A stretch of DNA of 64,000 nt from Sphingobacterium zeae (lineage in GTDB: Bacteria; Bacteroidota; Bacteroidia; Sphingobacteriales; Sphingobacteriaceae): contig NZ_JAUTBA010000001.1 of assembly GCF_030818895.1 (NCBI RefSeq), forward strand, positions 3,100,001 to 3,164,000, in the 5' to 3' direction. Each line of letters begins with the position of its first letter. Position 1 is the stretch's first letter. Under the pieces are notes generated by a model. It did no database searches. It was not told where the DNA came from and saw nothing but the letters and a program-made list of their open reading frames with translations. Below are positions 44,451 to 53,164 of the stretch, one piece after another. The position numbers were made by a program, and so were the translations under genes.

Positions 44451-44909
44451 CTAATAGATACCGATGAAAATATCTACTTTTGCATTTGCTGGATCCTGTG
44501 CTTTTTCTCCGTAGCTTTCGAAATCTGCTGTATAGGTTCTTGATAAATCAGAATTCCAGATCTCTTGCCAAGTTTGATGGACAATGCCATCTTCCAGATT
44601 TCCTTCTGCCGTAAATTGCTGGTATTGATTTTCAGCGATCTGAAGACCGTCCATGTCTTCCGGCACTTCTTCAAGACTTCTTACTTTGCAGCCCAGTAAC
44701 GTTGTATAAGGCAAGGTATGATCTCTTTCATATTCTGTATAAATACAATAGAGTTCGCTGGATATCTTGTTGGGAATACGGTTTAATACATCTTCTTTAA
44801 AAAAGCGGGCCCAAAGTTCGGGAATGTCCTTAGCTGATTGTCCATCTTGATTGCTTGTCCGAACAGCTAGTCCAATTATACTGAATGAAGGAATTGTCTT
44901 ATTTTTCAT
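44451..44909 (-). CDS. GyrI-like / AraC effector-binding domain protein
   Basis: 152 residues: a stand-alone effector-binding (SOUL-like) domain. Typical pattern: SIIGLAVRTSNQDGQSAKDI, IPELWARFF, ELYCIYTEYERD, TTLLGCKVRSLEEVPEDM, QTWQEIWNSD and a C-terminal strand VDIFIGIY. There is no HTH, so it is not a transcription factor by itself; relatives bind small hydrophobic ligands or inhibit gyrase. Alone in its strand region. Confidence 0.85.
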   Translation of the reverse strand: MKNKTIPSFSIIGLAVRTSNQDGQSAKDIPELWARFFKEDVLNRIPNKISSELYCIYTEYERDHTLPYTTLLGCKVRSLEEVPEDMDGLQIAENQYQQFTAEGNLEDGIVHQTWQEIWNSDLSRTYTADFESYGEKAQDPANAKVDIFIGIY

Positions 44910-45074
44910 GAGTCTTAGTTTTCCTCAAAGTTAGCTTAGCGAATGACAGCTGTATGTCACGAAAGAGAAAATAATGCGTTTATTTTGCGATGGATGTATA
45001 GGGTATTTAAGAATAGCGGAGTTGATATTTGTTTTGCTTTAGGCCTTATATTTTTGGTAATTGAGTGCTTTTAT

Positions 45075-45633
45075 TTAAAGAAAAAGTATGGTGCGAAAAC
45101 CGCGTGCTGCGTAATAGGAGATGGCTCCATTATGATACGTGAAAACTCGGTTGTAGCGTCGATCACAGAATAAAGCGCCACCAAGTTTGCGGATAGCTTC
45201 TGGCGTTTGTATCCAGCTAGAAGTTTTCAAATCAAATTCACCGAACATCTGTAGCTGACGATACTGTTCTTCAGAAAGGAGCTCAGTCCCCATCTTTTTA
45301 GCCTCTTCCAATGCACTTCCAACAGGCTTGTTTTCTTTTCTATCATTTAGGGCCTTTTGGTCAAAACAAAGACTTCTCCTTCCTTTGGGGCTTTCCTCCG
45401 CACAGTCTACGTAGGCATATACCTTTGTTTCTGGATCAATAATAACGATATCAGGCTCACCGGCACTCTTTTTCCATCTGGTGGAGGCTCCACAATTTTT
45501 GGGGATTGTCACGTAATTTGTCAGCAACCTCATTCCAACTGATCTGTGGATGCCTATTCGTAAATTTATTAAATCTTTTTTCTAAAGTCTCCAGCAGTAA
45601 TAACTGCTCCTCTTGTGCAAGTGAATGTTTCAT
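45075..45633 (-). pseudogene. DUF4256 protein, frameshifted
   Basis: The C-terminal part (SAGEPDIVIIDPETK to YYAARGFR) is a clear DUF4256 domain. The N-terminal 55 residues, starting MKHSLAQEEQLLLLETLEKR at the ATG 45633 and ending QKLWSLHQMEK, are in a different frame that reaches a stop soon after. Joining the frames at about 45468 gives MEK-SAGEPD, equal in spacing to the family's MERTGGEPD. The break is one extra base within the AAAAAGAG run (minus strand). DUF4256 has no known function. The gene otherwise shows no decay, so a sequencing error is possible. Confidence 0.85.
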
Positions 45634-45665
45634 CAATGGTTATCCTCGTTTAATTAAAAGTAAGC

Positions 45666-45736
45666 ATTTAATTCAATACTTGTGAAGCTTCGCGCATGTA
45701 TTGAATTAAATATCTTACTCCTAAATTGAATTAAAT
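45666..45736. promoter_or_regulatory. Repeated ATTTAATTCAA elements
   Basis: A perfect 14-bp inverted repeat, 45666-45679 and 45698-45711, encloses a GAAGCTTC palindrome. The half-site TTGAATTAAAT recurs at 45726-45736, 25 bases after the copy at 45701-45711. Located between the divergent DUF4256 and DUF808 genes; probable binding site of an unidentified regulator or a cruciform. Confidence 0.55.
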
Positions 45737-45767
45737 TTATATTTTTACGTTCAATTTTTATATAAAT

Positions 45768-46637
45768 ATGGCTTCAGGAATATTTGCAATATTAGATGAT
45801 ATTGCAGCTTTGATGGATGATGTGGCAGTAGCGAGCAAAATCGCGACTAAAAAAACTGCTGGAATCTTAGGTGATGATTTAGCAGTTAATGCCGAGAAAG
45901 CAACTGGCTTTTTGGCGTCGCGTGAGCTCCCTGTTCTCTGGGCGATTACCAAGGGATCACTGCTTAATAAATTGATTATTGTTCCAATCGCCTTATTATT
46001 GAATGTTTTTTTTCCAATCGCTATTAAGTACATTTTAATCTTGGGCGGTTTCTATCTTGCTTTCGAAGGGGTAGAGAAGATTATGGAATACCTATTCCAT
46101 CGAAAGGATACCAACGATGAGGGTAAAGTGGAGGTGGTAGTTGCTGAAGACTCGGTTGCCGCTGAAAAGGCTAAGGTCAAATCGGCTATTACAACAGATT
46201 TCATTCTTTCTGTGGAAATTGTCATTATCGCCTTAGGAACAGTTTTAGGAAAGAGCTTATCCTTACAGATCATTACGGTGTCGGTTGTGGCTTTTCTAGC
46301 CACTGTTGGAGTTTATGGAATTGTAGCACTTATTGTTAGGATGGATGATGCGGGATATAAGTTGATTAAAACATCACGTGAGAAGGGTCCTATTGCAAGT
46401 TTAGGCCGATTTTTAGTACGTGCACTGCCGTTTGTCATCAAACTACTGGCCATCGTTGGAACATTTGCTTTAATTTTGGTTTCGGGTGGGATATTTGCTC
46501 ATTATATTGATTTTTTACACCATGCGCTACCAGCCCTGCCAGGAATGATAAAAGAGCTGTTGTTTGGACTAGGAGGAGGTATTATCGTGGTGATTTTATT
46601 TACGATTGGCAAAAAGCTGTTTAAAAAGAAAAAATAA
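45768..46637 (+). CDS. DUF808 (YedI-like) membrane protein
   Basis: 289 residues. Begins with the invariant MASGIFAILDDIAALMDDVA and continues KIATKKTAGILGDDLAVNAEKATGF, the DUF808 signature. Around six to seven hydrophobic helices follow, with a charged loop near 112-135. An inner-membrane family of unknown function (E. coli YedI). Monocistronic, with a strong terminator. Confidence 0.95.
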   Translation: MASGIFAILDDIAALMDDVAVASKIATKKTAGILGDDLAVNAEKATGFLASRELPVLWAITKGSLLNKLIIVPIALLLNVFFPIAIKYILILGGFYLAFEGVEKIMEYLFHRKDTNDEGKVEVVVAEDSVAAEKAKVKSAITTDFILSVEIVIIALGTVLGKSLSLQIITVSVVAFLATVGVYGIVALIVRMDDAGYKLIKTSREKGPIASLGRFLVRALPFVIKLLAIVGTFALILVSGGIFAHYIDFLHHALPALPGMIKELLFGLGGGIIVVILFTIGKKLFKKKK

Positions 46638-46676
46638 ACACCTATTGATCTTTGATGATCGGCAACCGTATAACAA

Positions 46677-46706
46677 AAAAGGCAGCAGGTATACCTGTTG
46701 CCTTTT
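46677..46706. terminator. Bidirectional terminator
   Basis: AAAAGGCAGCAGG pairs with CCTGTTGCCTTTT (46677-46689 with 46694-46706, one G-U) around TATA. Lies between DUF808 and the WG-repeat gene. Confidence 0.85.
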
Positions 46707-46720
46707 GTCGTTTCTGGTTC

Positions 46721-48106
46721 TTAAATTGTATCTGTTGCCTCTGCAGCGGCATCTATTTCTACACGTTCACCTTTTGTATTAATCAAAATTACATCGTCCG
46801 AATCCGCTAATGAGACAGAAGCTACACCATCACTGAAAGAGGTAGCCCCGCTGTATATAAATGGTATGGCCACTTTTCCCTGGCCATCTAAATAACCATA
46901 TTTTCCATCTTTACTAGCAAGGAAAAGATTAGGTTCTTCTGTAACTGAAATTAAATCGTAGTCTGGAGCAACGATTTTATTGGTTTTTATTTCAGTAAGA
47001 TTATACGTGTCGTTTTCGATACTGATGAAATGCGTTGAATTATTTTCAGAAATATAGCTATAGGTCGCCGGGACAATTATTTTGCCCGCCTGATTCAATA
47101 TACCATATTTATTTTTCTGCTGAAATACGGCATAACCACCGTTAATGAACGATATCATATCATAATTTGCGGAAATTAAAATTTTGCCGGATTTATCCAT
47201 GACCCCATATTTTTCGTTTAGTCCAAAAACCAGTTGTCCAAGGTAATCATCGTAACCTAAATAATCGTATTGGAAGGGGATGACTGGTTTACCGGCCAGA
47301 TTAATGGCACCATATTTTTCATTTTTATATTGAACTATACTAAGATCGCCAACAAATGGTGCGATGTATAGGTATTGTGCTGGTACAATTGTTTTTTCTT
47401 CACCGTCTTGTACCCCTAGGAGATTAGTTGCAGCATCTTCAAATAAATAGAGGTTTTCAGCAATCTGATTGATTTCTTCCGAATCATCCTCGTCGTCATA
47501 AATGGATGTTACTTGCTCATAATCCTCAGGAACGATAAAATCTTTATCGTCCAGTTGGCTATCGGCGATGTTCTGGGCAATCATATCCATTCCAAGAGGT
47601 GTTGTTAACTGCAGCACCGCCCCGGGGATTTTTTTGAACAGATCAAATCCCTCCCAATAGGTGGCTGGCAATTTATCGCTATACCAAATCGACAAGGTAC
47701 TGTTTTCATCATTATCTTCTGAAATTGGCATTTCGACCTGAGCTAGTTTGCAGGGATAACCGGCAATCATTTTCGTCTGGTTCGGGACGAATTTGATCGC
47801 ATATGGGCTGCGCGCATTTTCTTTAACGACGTATTTTGCCAGCGCAGGGTACAATATAATGGATTGTTCTTCATTTTTTTTAAGGAGAAAGATTGACTCT
47901 TCGCTGTCTCCTGAAGCTGATATAACTTTAATTTTATCATTGTTAACATACGCTTCGTAAACAGAAACTGGAGCTGCTTGTACTTTTTCGCTGGGATCGA
48001 CAGCATACGTAATGGCATAGTTGATCTTGAATGCTTTATTGATCTGTGCAAACGACATTGTGCTGGCCGCTAAGATAGCTGCGAATGATAGGGATATTTT
48101 TTTCAT
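46721..48106 (-). CDS. WG-repeat secreted protein
   Basis: 461 residues from ATG at 48106 (MKKISLSFAAILAASTMSFAQ), a Sec signal peptide. The N-terminal domain (FKINYAITYAVDPSEKV to KLPATYWEGF) resembles GLPGLI/DUF4412-like exported domains of Bacteroidota. From about residue 240 there are four WG-type repeats: KYGAINLAGKPVIPFQYD, KYGVMDKSGKILIS, KYGILNQAGKIIVPATY and KYGYLDGQGKVAIPFIY. A probable cell-surface or periplasmic protein of unknown partner. Confidence 0.88.
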   Translation of the reverse strand: MKKISLSFAAILAASTMSFAQINKAFKINYAITYAVDPSEKVQAAPVSVYEAYVNNDKIKVISASGDSEESIFLLKKNEEQSIILYPALAKYVVKENARSPYAIKFVPNQTKMIAGYPCKLAQVEMPISEDNDENSTLSIWYSDKLPATYWEGFDLFKKIPGAVLQLTTPLGMDMIAQNIADSQLDDKDFIVPEDYEQVTSIYDDEDDSEEINQIAENLYLFEDAATNLLGVQDGEEKTIVPAQYLYIAPFVGDLSIVQYKNEKYGAINLAGKPVIPFQYDYLGYDDYLGQLVFGLNEKYGVMDKSGKILISANYDMISFINGGYAVFQQKNKYGILNQAGKIIVPATYSYISENNSTHFISIENDTYNLTEIKTNKIVAPDYDLISVTEEPNLFLASKDGKYGYLDGQGKVAIPFIYSGATSFSDGVASVSLADSDDVILINTKGERVEIDAAAEATDTI

Positions 48107-48244
48107 CTTATTAAACTTTGAATGACAAATATCCTGATCCAAAGTGGGGAGTTTTATCCCTGAAATCCGTTATTTAACGATAAATCAACATGTTTTAACT
48201 GAATACATTGATTTTGGGAGTAAGCTGAACGACCTTTTCCATAT

Positions 48245-48829
48245 TTAATCAATAATCAGCTGATATTTAAGTAGTAGGCCAGGTAGTTGTTCCGGGCCAA
48301 ATTTACTTTTTTTCATACGATTGGCCTCTGGATCTAGCTCGATATTGATCGAAGACCGAAAATCGCAGCCTTCGAGATTGCATTGTACAAAACGGGCATT
48401 TAGCAAATTCGTTTTTTTAAACAGCACCTGTTGAAGGTTGGCTCGTTCAAAATCCACGTGTTGCAAAGAGCAGTTTTCAAATTGAAACTTCTTTAGGTTT
48501 CTTTCAAAAAAAGAGGAGTAATCCAGAACCGAGTTGCTGAAATTGGCATGAAAGGAAAATGAACTACATTCATTAAAGAGTATGCCTAGCATTTTGCAGT
48601 CATGAAAAACAACATGATCTAATTGTGTGCCCTTTAGACTTACATTAGAAAGATTACATGATTTAAAGTCACAATTTGTGAATAGAAGATCTACGAGTTC
48701 TGCGTCCTGGAAATCACATTGCTCAAAGGTGCATTTGTAGAATTCCTGAACTTGCTTCAGTTCAGCTGTAAATGTCTGTTTAGTGATTGTTTGTTCGACA
48801 AGTTCTTCCATTCTGTATCGTGTTGGCAT
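48245..48829 (-). CDS. Pentapeptide-repeat protein
   Basis: 194 residues made almost wholly of A(D/N)LxF-type pentapeptides forming a right-handed quadrilateral beta-helix: CTFEQCDFQDAELVDLLF, CNLSNVSLKGTQLDHVVF, FENCSLQHVDFERANLQQVL. Size and C-terminal helical tail (EQLPGLLLKYQLI) match the Qnr/MfpA class, which protects gyrase, but most such proteins have other or unknown roles. The start may be six codons later. Confidence 0.9.
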   Translation of the reverse strand: MPTRYRMEELVEQTITKQTFTAELKQVQEFYKCTFEQCDFQDAELVDLLFTNCDFKSCNLSNVSLKGTQLDHVVFHDCKMLGILFNECSSFSFHANFSNSVLDYSSFFERNLKKFQFENCSLQHVDFERANLQQVLFKKTNLLNARFVQCNLEGCDFRSSINIELDPEANRMKKSKFGPEQLPGLLLKYQLIID

Positions 48830-49047
48830 TGATTTTAGCGAAAATAAGCAATTCTCCCAAATGATTTTACTTTAAAATAAAGTCAAAGGCGCTATTTCCG
48901 CTTGCGCACAAAATACCTGATTTCATGGATAAAAACGGGGATTTTTTATAGCTATTTTTGATTTAGCCATTAAAACATAATTCTTGGGCTGCTGGGGCAT
49001 AAGACTGAAGTATTGTAGAACTCTGGTAAGTTTTTATATAGTTAGTT

Positions 49048-49071
49048 AAAGGGCACTGATCAGTGCCCTTT
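49048..49071. terminator. Palindromic terminator
   Basis: A perfect 24-base palindrome of AAAGGGCACTGA and its complement, followed on the + strand by ACTTTTTT. It lies 38 bases downstream of aconitase. Confidence 0.7.
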
Positions 49072-49109
49072 ACTTTTTTAGATATTTTGATGCGCTAATT
49101 TGGACAATG

Positions 49110-51884
49110 TTAGTTGTTCTTTAAATATTGACGCAGCACATATTGTAGAATCCCGTCATTCTTGAAATACTCAATTTCGATCGCTGAATCAAGCCTTGCT
49201 TTTACCTGAAATGTGGTGACTTTTCCTGTTTCATGTACAGCCGTTACCTCGAGCAGTTTATGGGGTGTTAAGTCGGTTTCCAGTCCTGTGATAGTATAAA
49301 CTTCTGTTCCATCTAGTCCTAATTTCTCTGTATTTTCATCATTGATAAAAACCAGTGGTGCTACGCCCATGCCGACCAGATTGCTTCGATGGATACGCTC
49401 GAAGCTTTCAGCAATTACGGCCCGGATGCCAAGCAGAAAAGTCCCCTTTGCCGCCCAATCTCTTGAAGAGCCCGAACCGTACTCTTTTCCAGCCAATATA
49501 ATCAGCGGCGTATTGTCATTACGGTAATCCATAGCAGTTTCATACACGGTTTTTACCTCATTCTTCGGAAAATAGCGACTAAATCCACCTTCGCGATCGA
49601 CGATTTTGTTTTTGATACGTACATTGGCAAATGTTCCGCGCATCATGACCTCGTGGTTTCCACGTCTGGATCCATAGGAATTAAAATCTTCTTTACTTAC
49701 CTGATGTGAACTGAGGTATTGTCCCGCTGCCGTGTCTTCTTTAAATGAGCCTGCAGGAGAGATGTGATCCGTTGTTACCGAATCGCCGAGATAAAGAAGC
49801 ACTCTTGCGTTTTTAATATCCTGTATCGGGTTAGGAACAGCTTGTAAATTTTCGAAAAAAGGTGATTCCTTGATGTAAGTGGAAGTGTTGTCCCATTGGT
49901 AATTTTGGTCAAGATTTACTTCAAGTTCTTGCCAATCTGTTGACCCGTCGAAGATCACATCATAAACTTCTTGAAAGTCTGACTGTTTGACACAGGCATT
50001 GACGGTTTGCATAATATCTTCCCGAGTGGGCCAAATATCTTTAAGATATACAGGCTCACCGTTGGGGTCGTAATCAATTGGCTCTTCCAATAGATTGATA
50101 TCAACTCTCCCGACGAGGGCATATGCAACAACTAGCATCGGCGACATCAAAAAATTCATTTTGACCTGCGGATGTACGCGTGCTTCAAAATTTCGATTTC
50201 CAGATAATACTGAGGCGACAATCAGTTCACCCTTTTCTACCGCTTCTGCGATTTGGGGCGGGAGGGGGCCTGAGTTTCCAATACAGGAGGTACAACCATA
50301 GCCCACGGTGTGAAAACGTAAGGCGTCAATGTCTGCTTGGAGTCCAGATCGTTCTAGGTATTGCGTAACGACCTTTGAGCCTGGTGCTAAGGAAGTTTTT
50401 ACCCAAGATTTGGTGCGAAGTCCGCGTTCGATCGCGTTTCGAGCCAATAAGCCAGCGCCGATCATGACGGTAGGATTCGAAGTGTTGGTACAGCTTGTGA
50501 TGGCTGCAATGGCAATACTACCATCACTAACAATATACTCCTTATGATTATGTTTTATGCGAACCGCATGTATAGACTCCTGAATAACTTCATGTGGCGA
50601 AGCATGGTCGACAGGTACTTTTCCAAAGGTAAACTCTGTGCCTGAACCGCCATCGGCGAGCCATGCTGATTCAGATCGCTGCAGCACAGGAACATATTGT
50701 CGATGGTGTTCGCTGTCTAACAGTGCTGAAAATGTAGCTTTTAAATCTTTTACCAAAATCTTATCTTGAGGACGTTTGGGGCCTGACACGGTAGGCTCTA
50801 GACTGGACAAGTCGAACTCTACCACCGACGAATACTGAATATCCTCCTTACCCGTGCGCCAAAGTAGGTTGTCTTTGCAATAATCTTCGACAATTTTAAT
50901 TTGTTCAGCACTTCGATTGGTACTATGCATGTATTCGAGGGTCCGGTCATCAATTGGGAAATACGTAACCGTACAGCCAAATTCCGGAGACATATTTGAT
51001 ATTGTTGCACGATCTGTTACCGATAGGCTGTCTAATCCCTCTCCAAATACTTCAACAAATTTTCCGACAACGCCTTTTTCGCGTAGCACTTTTGTTATGG
51101 AAAGCACCATATCCGTGGCGGTGCACATACATGGTATTTTTCCACTGAGCTTGAGACCGATAACTTCCGGGCAGGTGAAAAAGATGGGTTGTCCCAGCAT
51201 GGCTGCTTCAGCTTCTATGCCGCCAACTCCCCAGCCTAACACGCCAATACCATTGACCATTGGCGTGTGCGAGTCTGTCCCTACTAATGTGTCTGGAAAA
51301 AGCCAATTGTCACGCGCTATAACGCCTTTGGCTAGATATTCCAAATTGACCTGGTGACAGATACCCATACCGGGTGGAACGACAGTAAAATTTTCTAATC
51401 CTTTCTGCGCCCATTTTAGAAGTTCATAACGTTCGCGGTTACGTTCATATTCCAGCGCGACATTTTTATCATAAGAATATTCAGTGCCAAAGTAATCTAC
51501 CTGAACGGAGTGGTCAACCACGAGATCCACTGGTATGGCGGGATTTATCTTCTGTCCATCCTTGCCATGACGGATAAATTCTGCACGCAAAGATGCCATA
51601 TCGACCACTGCAGGTACTCCTGTAAAATCTTGCATTAAAATCCGGGCCGGTTTGAAGGGAATATCTTTATCTACAGGCTGGGGCGACCAGTTGATCAGTG
51701 TATTAACATGATCATTCGTGATACTGAATCCATCGTGGTTACGCAAAACATTCTCCAATAATATACGAATGCTAAAAGGTAAGCGATTGATGCTACCTTC
51801 CGGAAGGTCCTTAATGGAACTGTAATGGTAAGATCTTCCGTTAATTTCAATTTCGCGTATTGATTTCTCTTTGCTCATATTCAT
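49110..51884 (-). CDS. acnA: Aconitate hydratase A
   Basis: 924 residues of the IRP1/AcnA type. It interconverts citrate and isocitrate in the TCA cycle through a [4Fe-4S] cluster. Cluster cysteines lie in ITSCTNTSNP and GYGCTSCIGNSGPL. Other family segments: MQDFTGVPAVVDMA, VGTDSHTPMVNGIGVLGWGVGG, GSSRDWAAKG. The swivelling C-terminal domain is complete. A second ATG two codons in (MSKEKS) is equally possible. Single gene. Confidence 0.97.
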   Translation of the reverse strand: MNMSKEKSIREIEINGRSYHYSSIKDLPEGSINRLPFSIRILLENVLRNHDGFSITNDHVNTLINWSPQPVDKDIPFKPARILMQDFTGVPAVVDMASLRAEFIRHGKDGQKINPAIPVDLVVDHSVQVDYFGTEYSYDKNVALEYERNRERYELLKWAQKGLENFTVVPPGMGICHQVNLEYLAKGVIARDNWLFPDTLVGTDSHTPMVNGIGVLGWGVGGIEAEAAMLGQPIFFTCPEVIGLKLSGKIPCMCTATDMVLSITKVLREKGVVGKFVEVFGEGLDSLSVTDRATISNMSPEFGCTVTYFPIDDRTLEYMHSTNRSAEQIKIVEDYCKDNLLWRTGKEDIQYSSVVEFDLSSLEPTVSGPKRPQDKILVKDLKATFSALLDSEHHRQYVPVLQRSESAWLADGGSGTEFTFGKVPVDHASPHEVIQESIHAVRIKHNHKEYIVSDGSIAIAAITSCTNTSNPTVMIGAGLLARNAIERGLRTKSWVKTSLAPGSKVVTQYLERSGLQADIDALRFHTVGYGCTSCIGNSGPLPPQIAEAVEKGELIVASVLSGNRNFEARVHPQVKMNFLMSPMLVVAYALVGRVDINLLEEPIDYDPNGEPVYLKDIWPTREDIMQTVNACVKQSDFQEVYDVIFDGSTDWQELEVNLDQNYQWDNTSTYIKESPFFENLQAVPNPIQDIKNARVLLYLGDSVTTDHISPAGSFKEDTAAGQYLSSHQVSKEDFNSYGSRRGNHEVMMRGTFANVRIKNKIVDREGGFSRYFPKNEVKTVYETAMDYRNDNTPLIILAGKEYGSGSSRDWAAKGTFLLGIRAVIAESFERIHRSNLVGMGVAPLVFINDENTEKLGLDGTEVYTITGLETDLTPHKLLEVTAVHETGKVTTFQVKARLDSAIEIEYFKNDGILQYVLRQYLKNN

Positions 51885-52131
51885 CTACGTATTTTTATTA
51901 GTATATAATACGCATAGGCCCAAATTTGTTTGTAATATCTTTTACACACATCTCTTTACCTAGTTTATGTAAAAAGTTTATTGTTTTTTCGGCACCGCTA
52001 GAATCAGACTTTGGATAGATGCTAGGATTATTAAAGATAGCAAGGTAATGGAAGATAATTTATGTTTCATTTAGTATTTTCGGCATTTTCTTGCTAATAT
52101 TGCATGCTAATTGTATAAGGAGAAATTATCT

Positions 52132-53073
52132 ATGCCCGTCAAACTTCCTAATAACCTTCCTGCTATTGAGCTGCTGAAAAAAGAAAATATATTTGTCATG
52201 AGCGATTTAAGAGCAAATGAGCAAGATATTAGACCACTACGTGTTTTAGTACTTAATTTAATGCCTCTTAAAATTACCACTGAAACAGATTTTATCCGTT
52301 TGCTGTCCAATAATCCCTTGCAGGTGGAAATGGAGTTTTTACGACTTGAAACACATGTCTCCAAGAACACACCAGAAGAGCACTTGGAAATGTTTTATAA
52401 GAGTCTGACTGAGGTAAAGGAAAACTTCTACGATGGAATGATCATTACGGGTGCTCCGGTTGAAATGGTTGCTTTTGAGGAGGTGACCTATTGGAATGAA
52501 ATCAAGACGATCTTTGATTGGGCGAGAACGCATGTTACCTCCAGCTTGTATATCTGCTGGGCTTCCCAAGCAGCACTATATCATTTTTATGAGGTAGAGA
52601 AGAAGCCGTTAAGGGAGAAACTTTTTGGTGTATTTAAGCATACCGCTTTAGATAAAAGACACCCTTTGTTCCGGGGGTTTGATGATGAATTCTATATCCC
52701 CCATAGCCGCCACACGACTGTTGAAAAGGATGATCTTTTAACGAAGGATGGTTTGGAAATTCTTTCAGAATCTCCGGAAGCGGGTATTGCTATCGCTTCA
52801 TCCCGTGGGGGGCGAGAGTTTTATTTGACTGGACACTCGGAATATGCACCTTTTACATTGGACGAAGAATATAAACGAGATTTGGAAAAAGGTCAGCAGA
52901 TTGCAATGCCGGTCAATTATTATATCGATGATAATCCTGAAAATCGCCCTTTGGTTCGCTGGACAAGCCATGCAAATCTGTTGTTCAATAATTGGTTGAA
53001 TTACTTCGTTTATCAAGAAACACCTTTTGACCTGAAAGATGTTATCCATTTGGGGGAAATCAAACAGGGATAA
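52132..53073 (+). CDS. metA: Homoserine O-acyltransferase MetA (predicted acetyl-specific)
   Basis: 313 residues from ATG at 52132 (MPVKLPNNLPAIELL), preceded by AAGGAG 9 bases upstream; an in-frame start seven codons earlier is less likely. MetA activates homoserine for methionine synthesis. Catalytic Cys lies in SLYICWASQAALYHF and the catalytic His in TGHSEYAPF. Residue 111, which decides acyl donor in this family, is Glu (GAPVEMVAF); Glu111 favours acetyl-CoA whereas Gly111 favours succinyl-CoA (studies on Bacillus MetA). So it is probably homoserine O-acetyltransferase. Confidence 0.94.
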   Translation: MPVKLPNNLPAIELLKKENIFVMSDLRANEQDIRPLRVLVLNLMPLKITTETDFIRLLSNNPLQVEMEFLRLETHVSKNTPEEHLEMFYKSLTEVKENFYDGMIITGAPVEMVAFEEVTYWNEIKTIFDWARTHVTSSLYICWASQAALYHFYEVEKKPLREKLFGVFKHTALDKRHPLFRGFDDEFYIPHSRHTTVEKDDLLTKDGLEILSESPEAGIAIASSRGGREFYLTGHSEYAPFTLDEEYKRDLEKGQQIAMPVNYYIDDNPENRPLVRWTSHANLLFNNWLNYFVYQETPFDLKDVIHLGEIKQG

Positions 53074-53127
53074 TCTGAGTTGCTTTTTGAAACTTATTTG
53101 TTGCATCGACAATAGCATAACTTTTCT

Positions 53128-53135
53128 TAAGTTTG
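53128..53135 (+). promoter_or_regulatory. Promoter -7 element of M13 peptidase
   Basis: TAAGTTTG, exact TAnnTTTG, 29 bases before the ATG at 53165. Confidence 0.4.
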
Positions 53136-53164
53136 TAGATAGCGACAAACAAACTCAATTTTAT

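Noticed and set aside
44943..45173. 76-codon + strand ORF with a hydrophobic stretch
   Set aside because: It overlaps the well-supported DUF4256 coding region on the other strand by about 100 bases, and no promoter or homology supports it.
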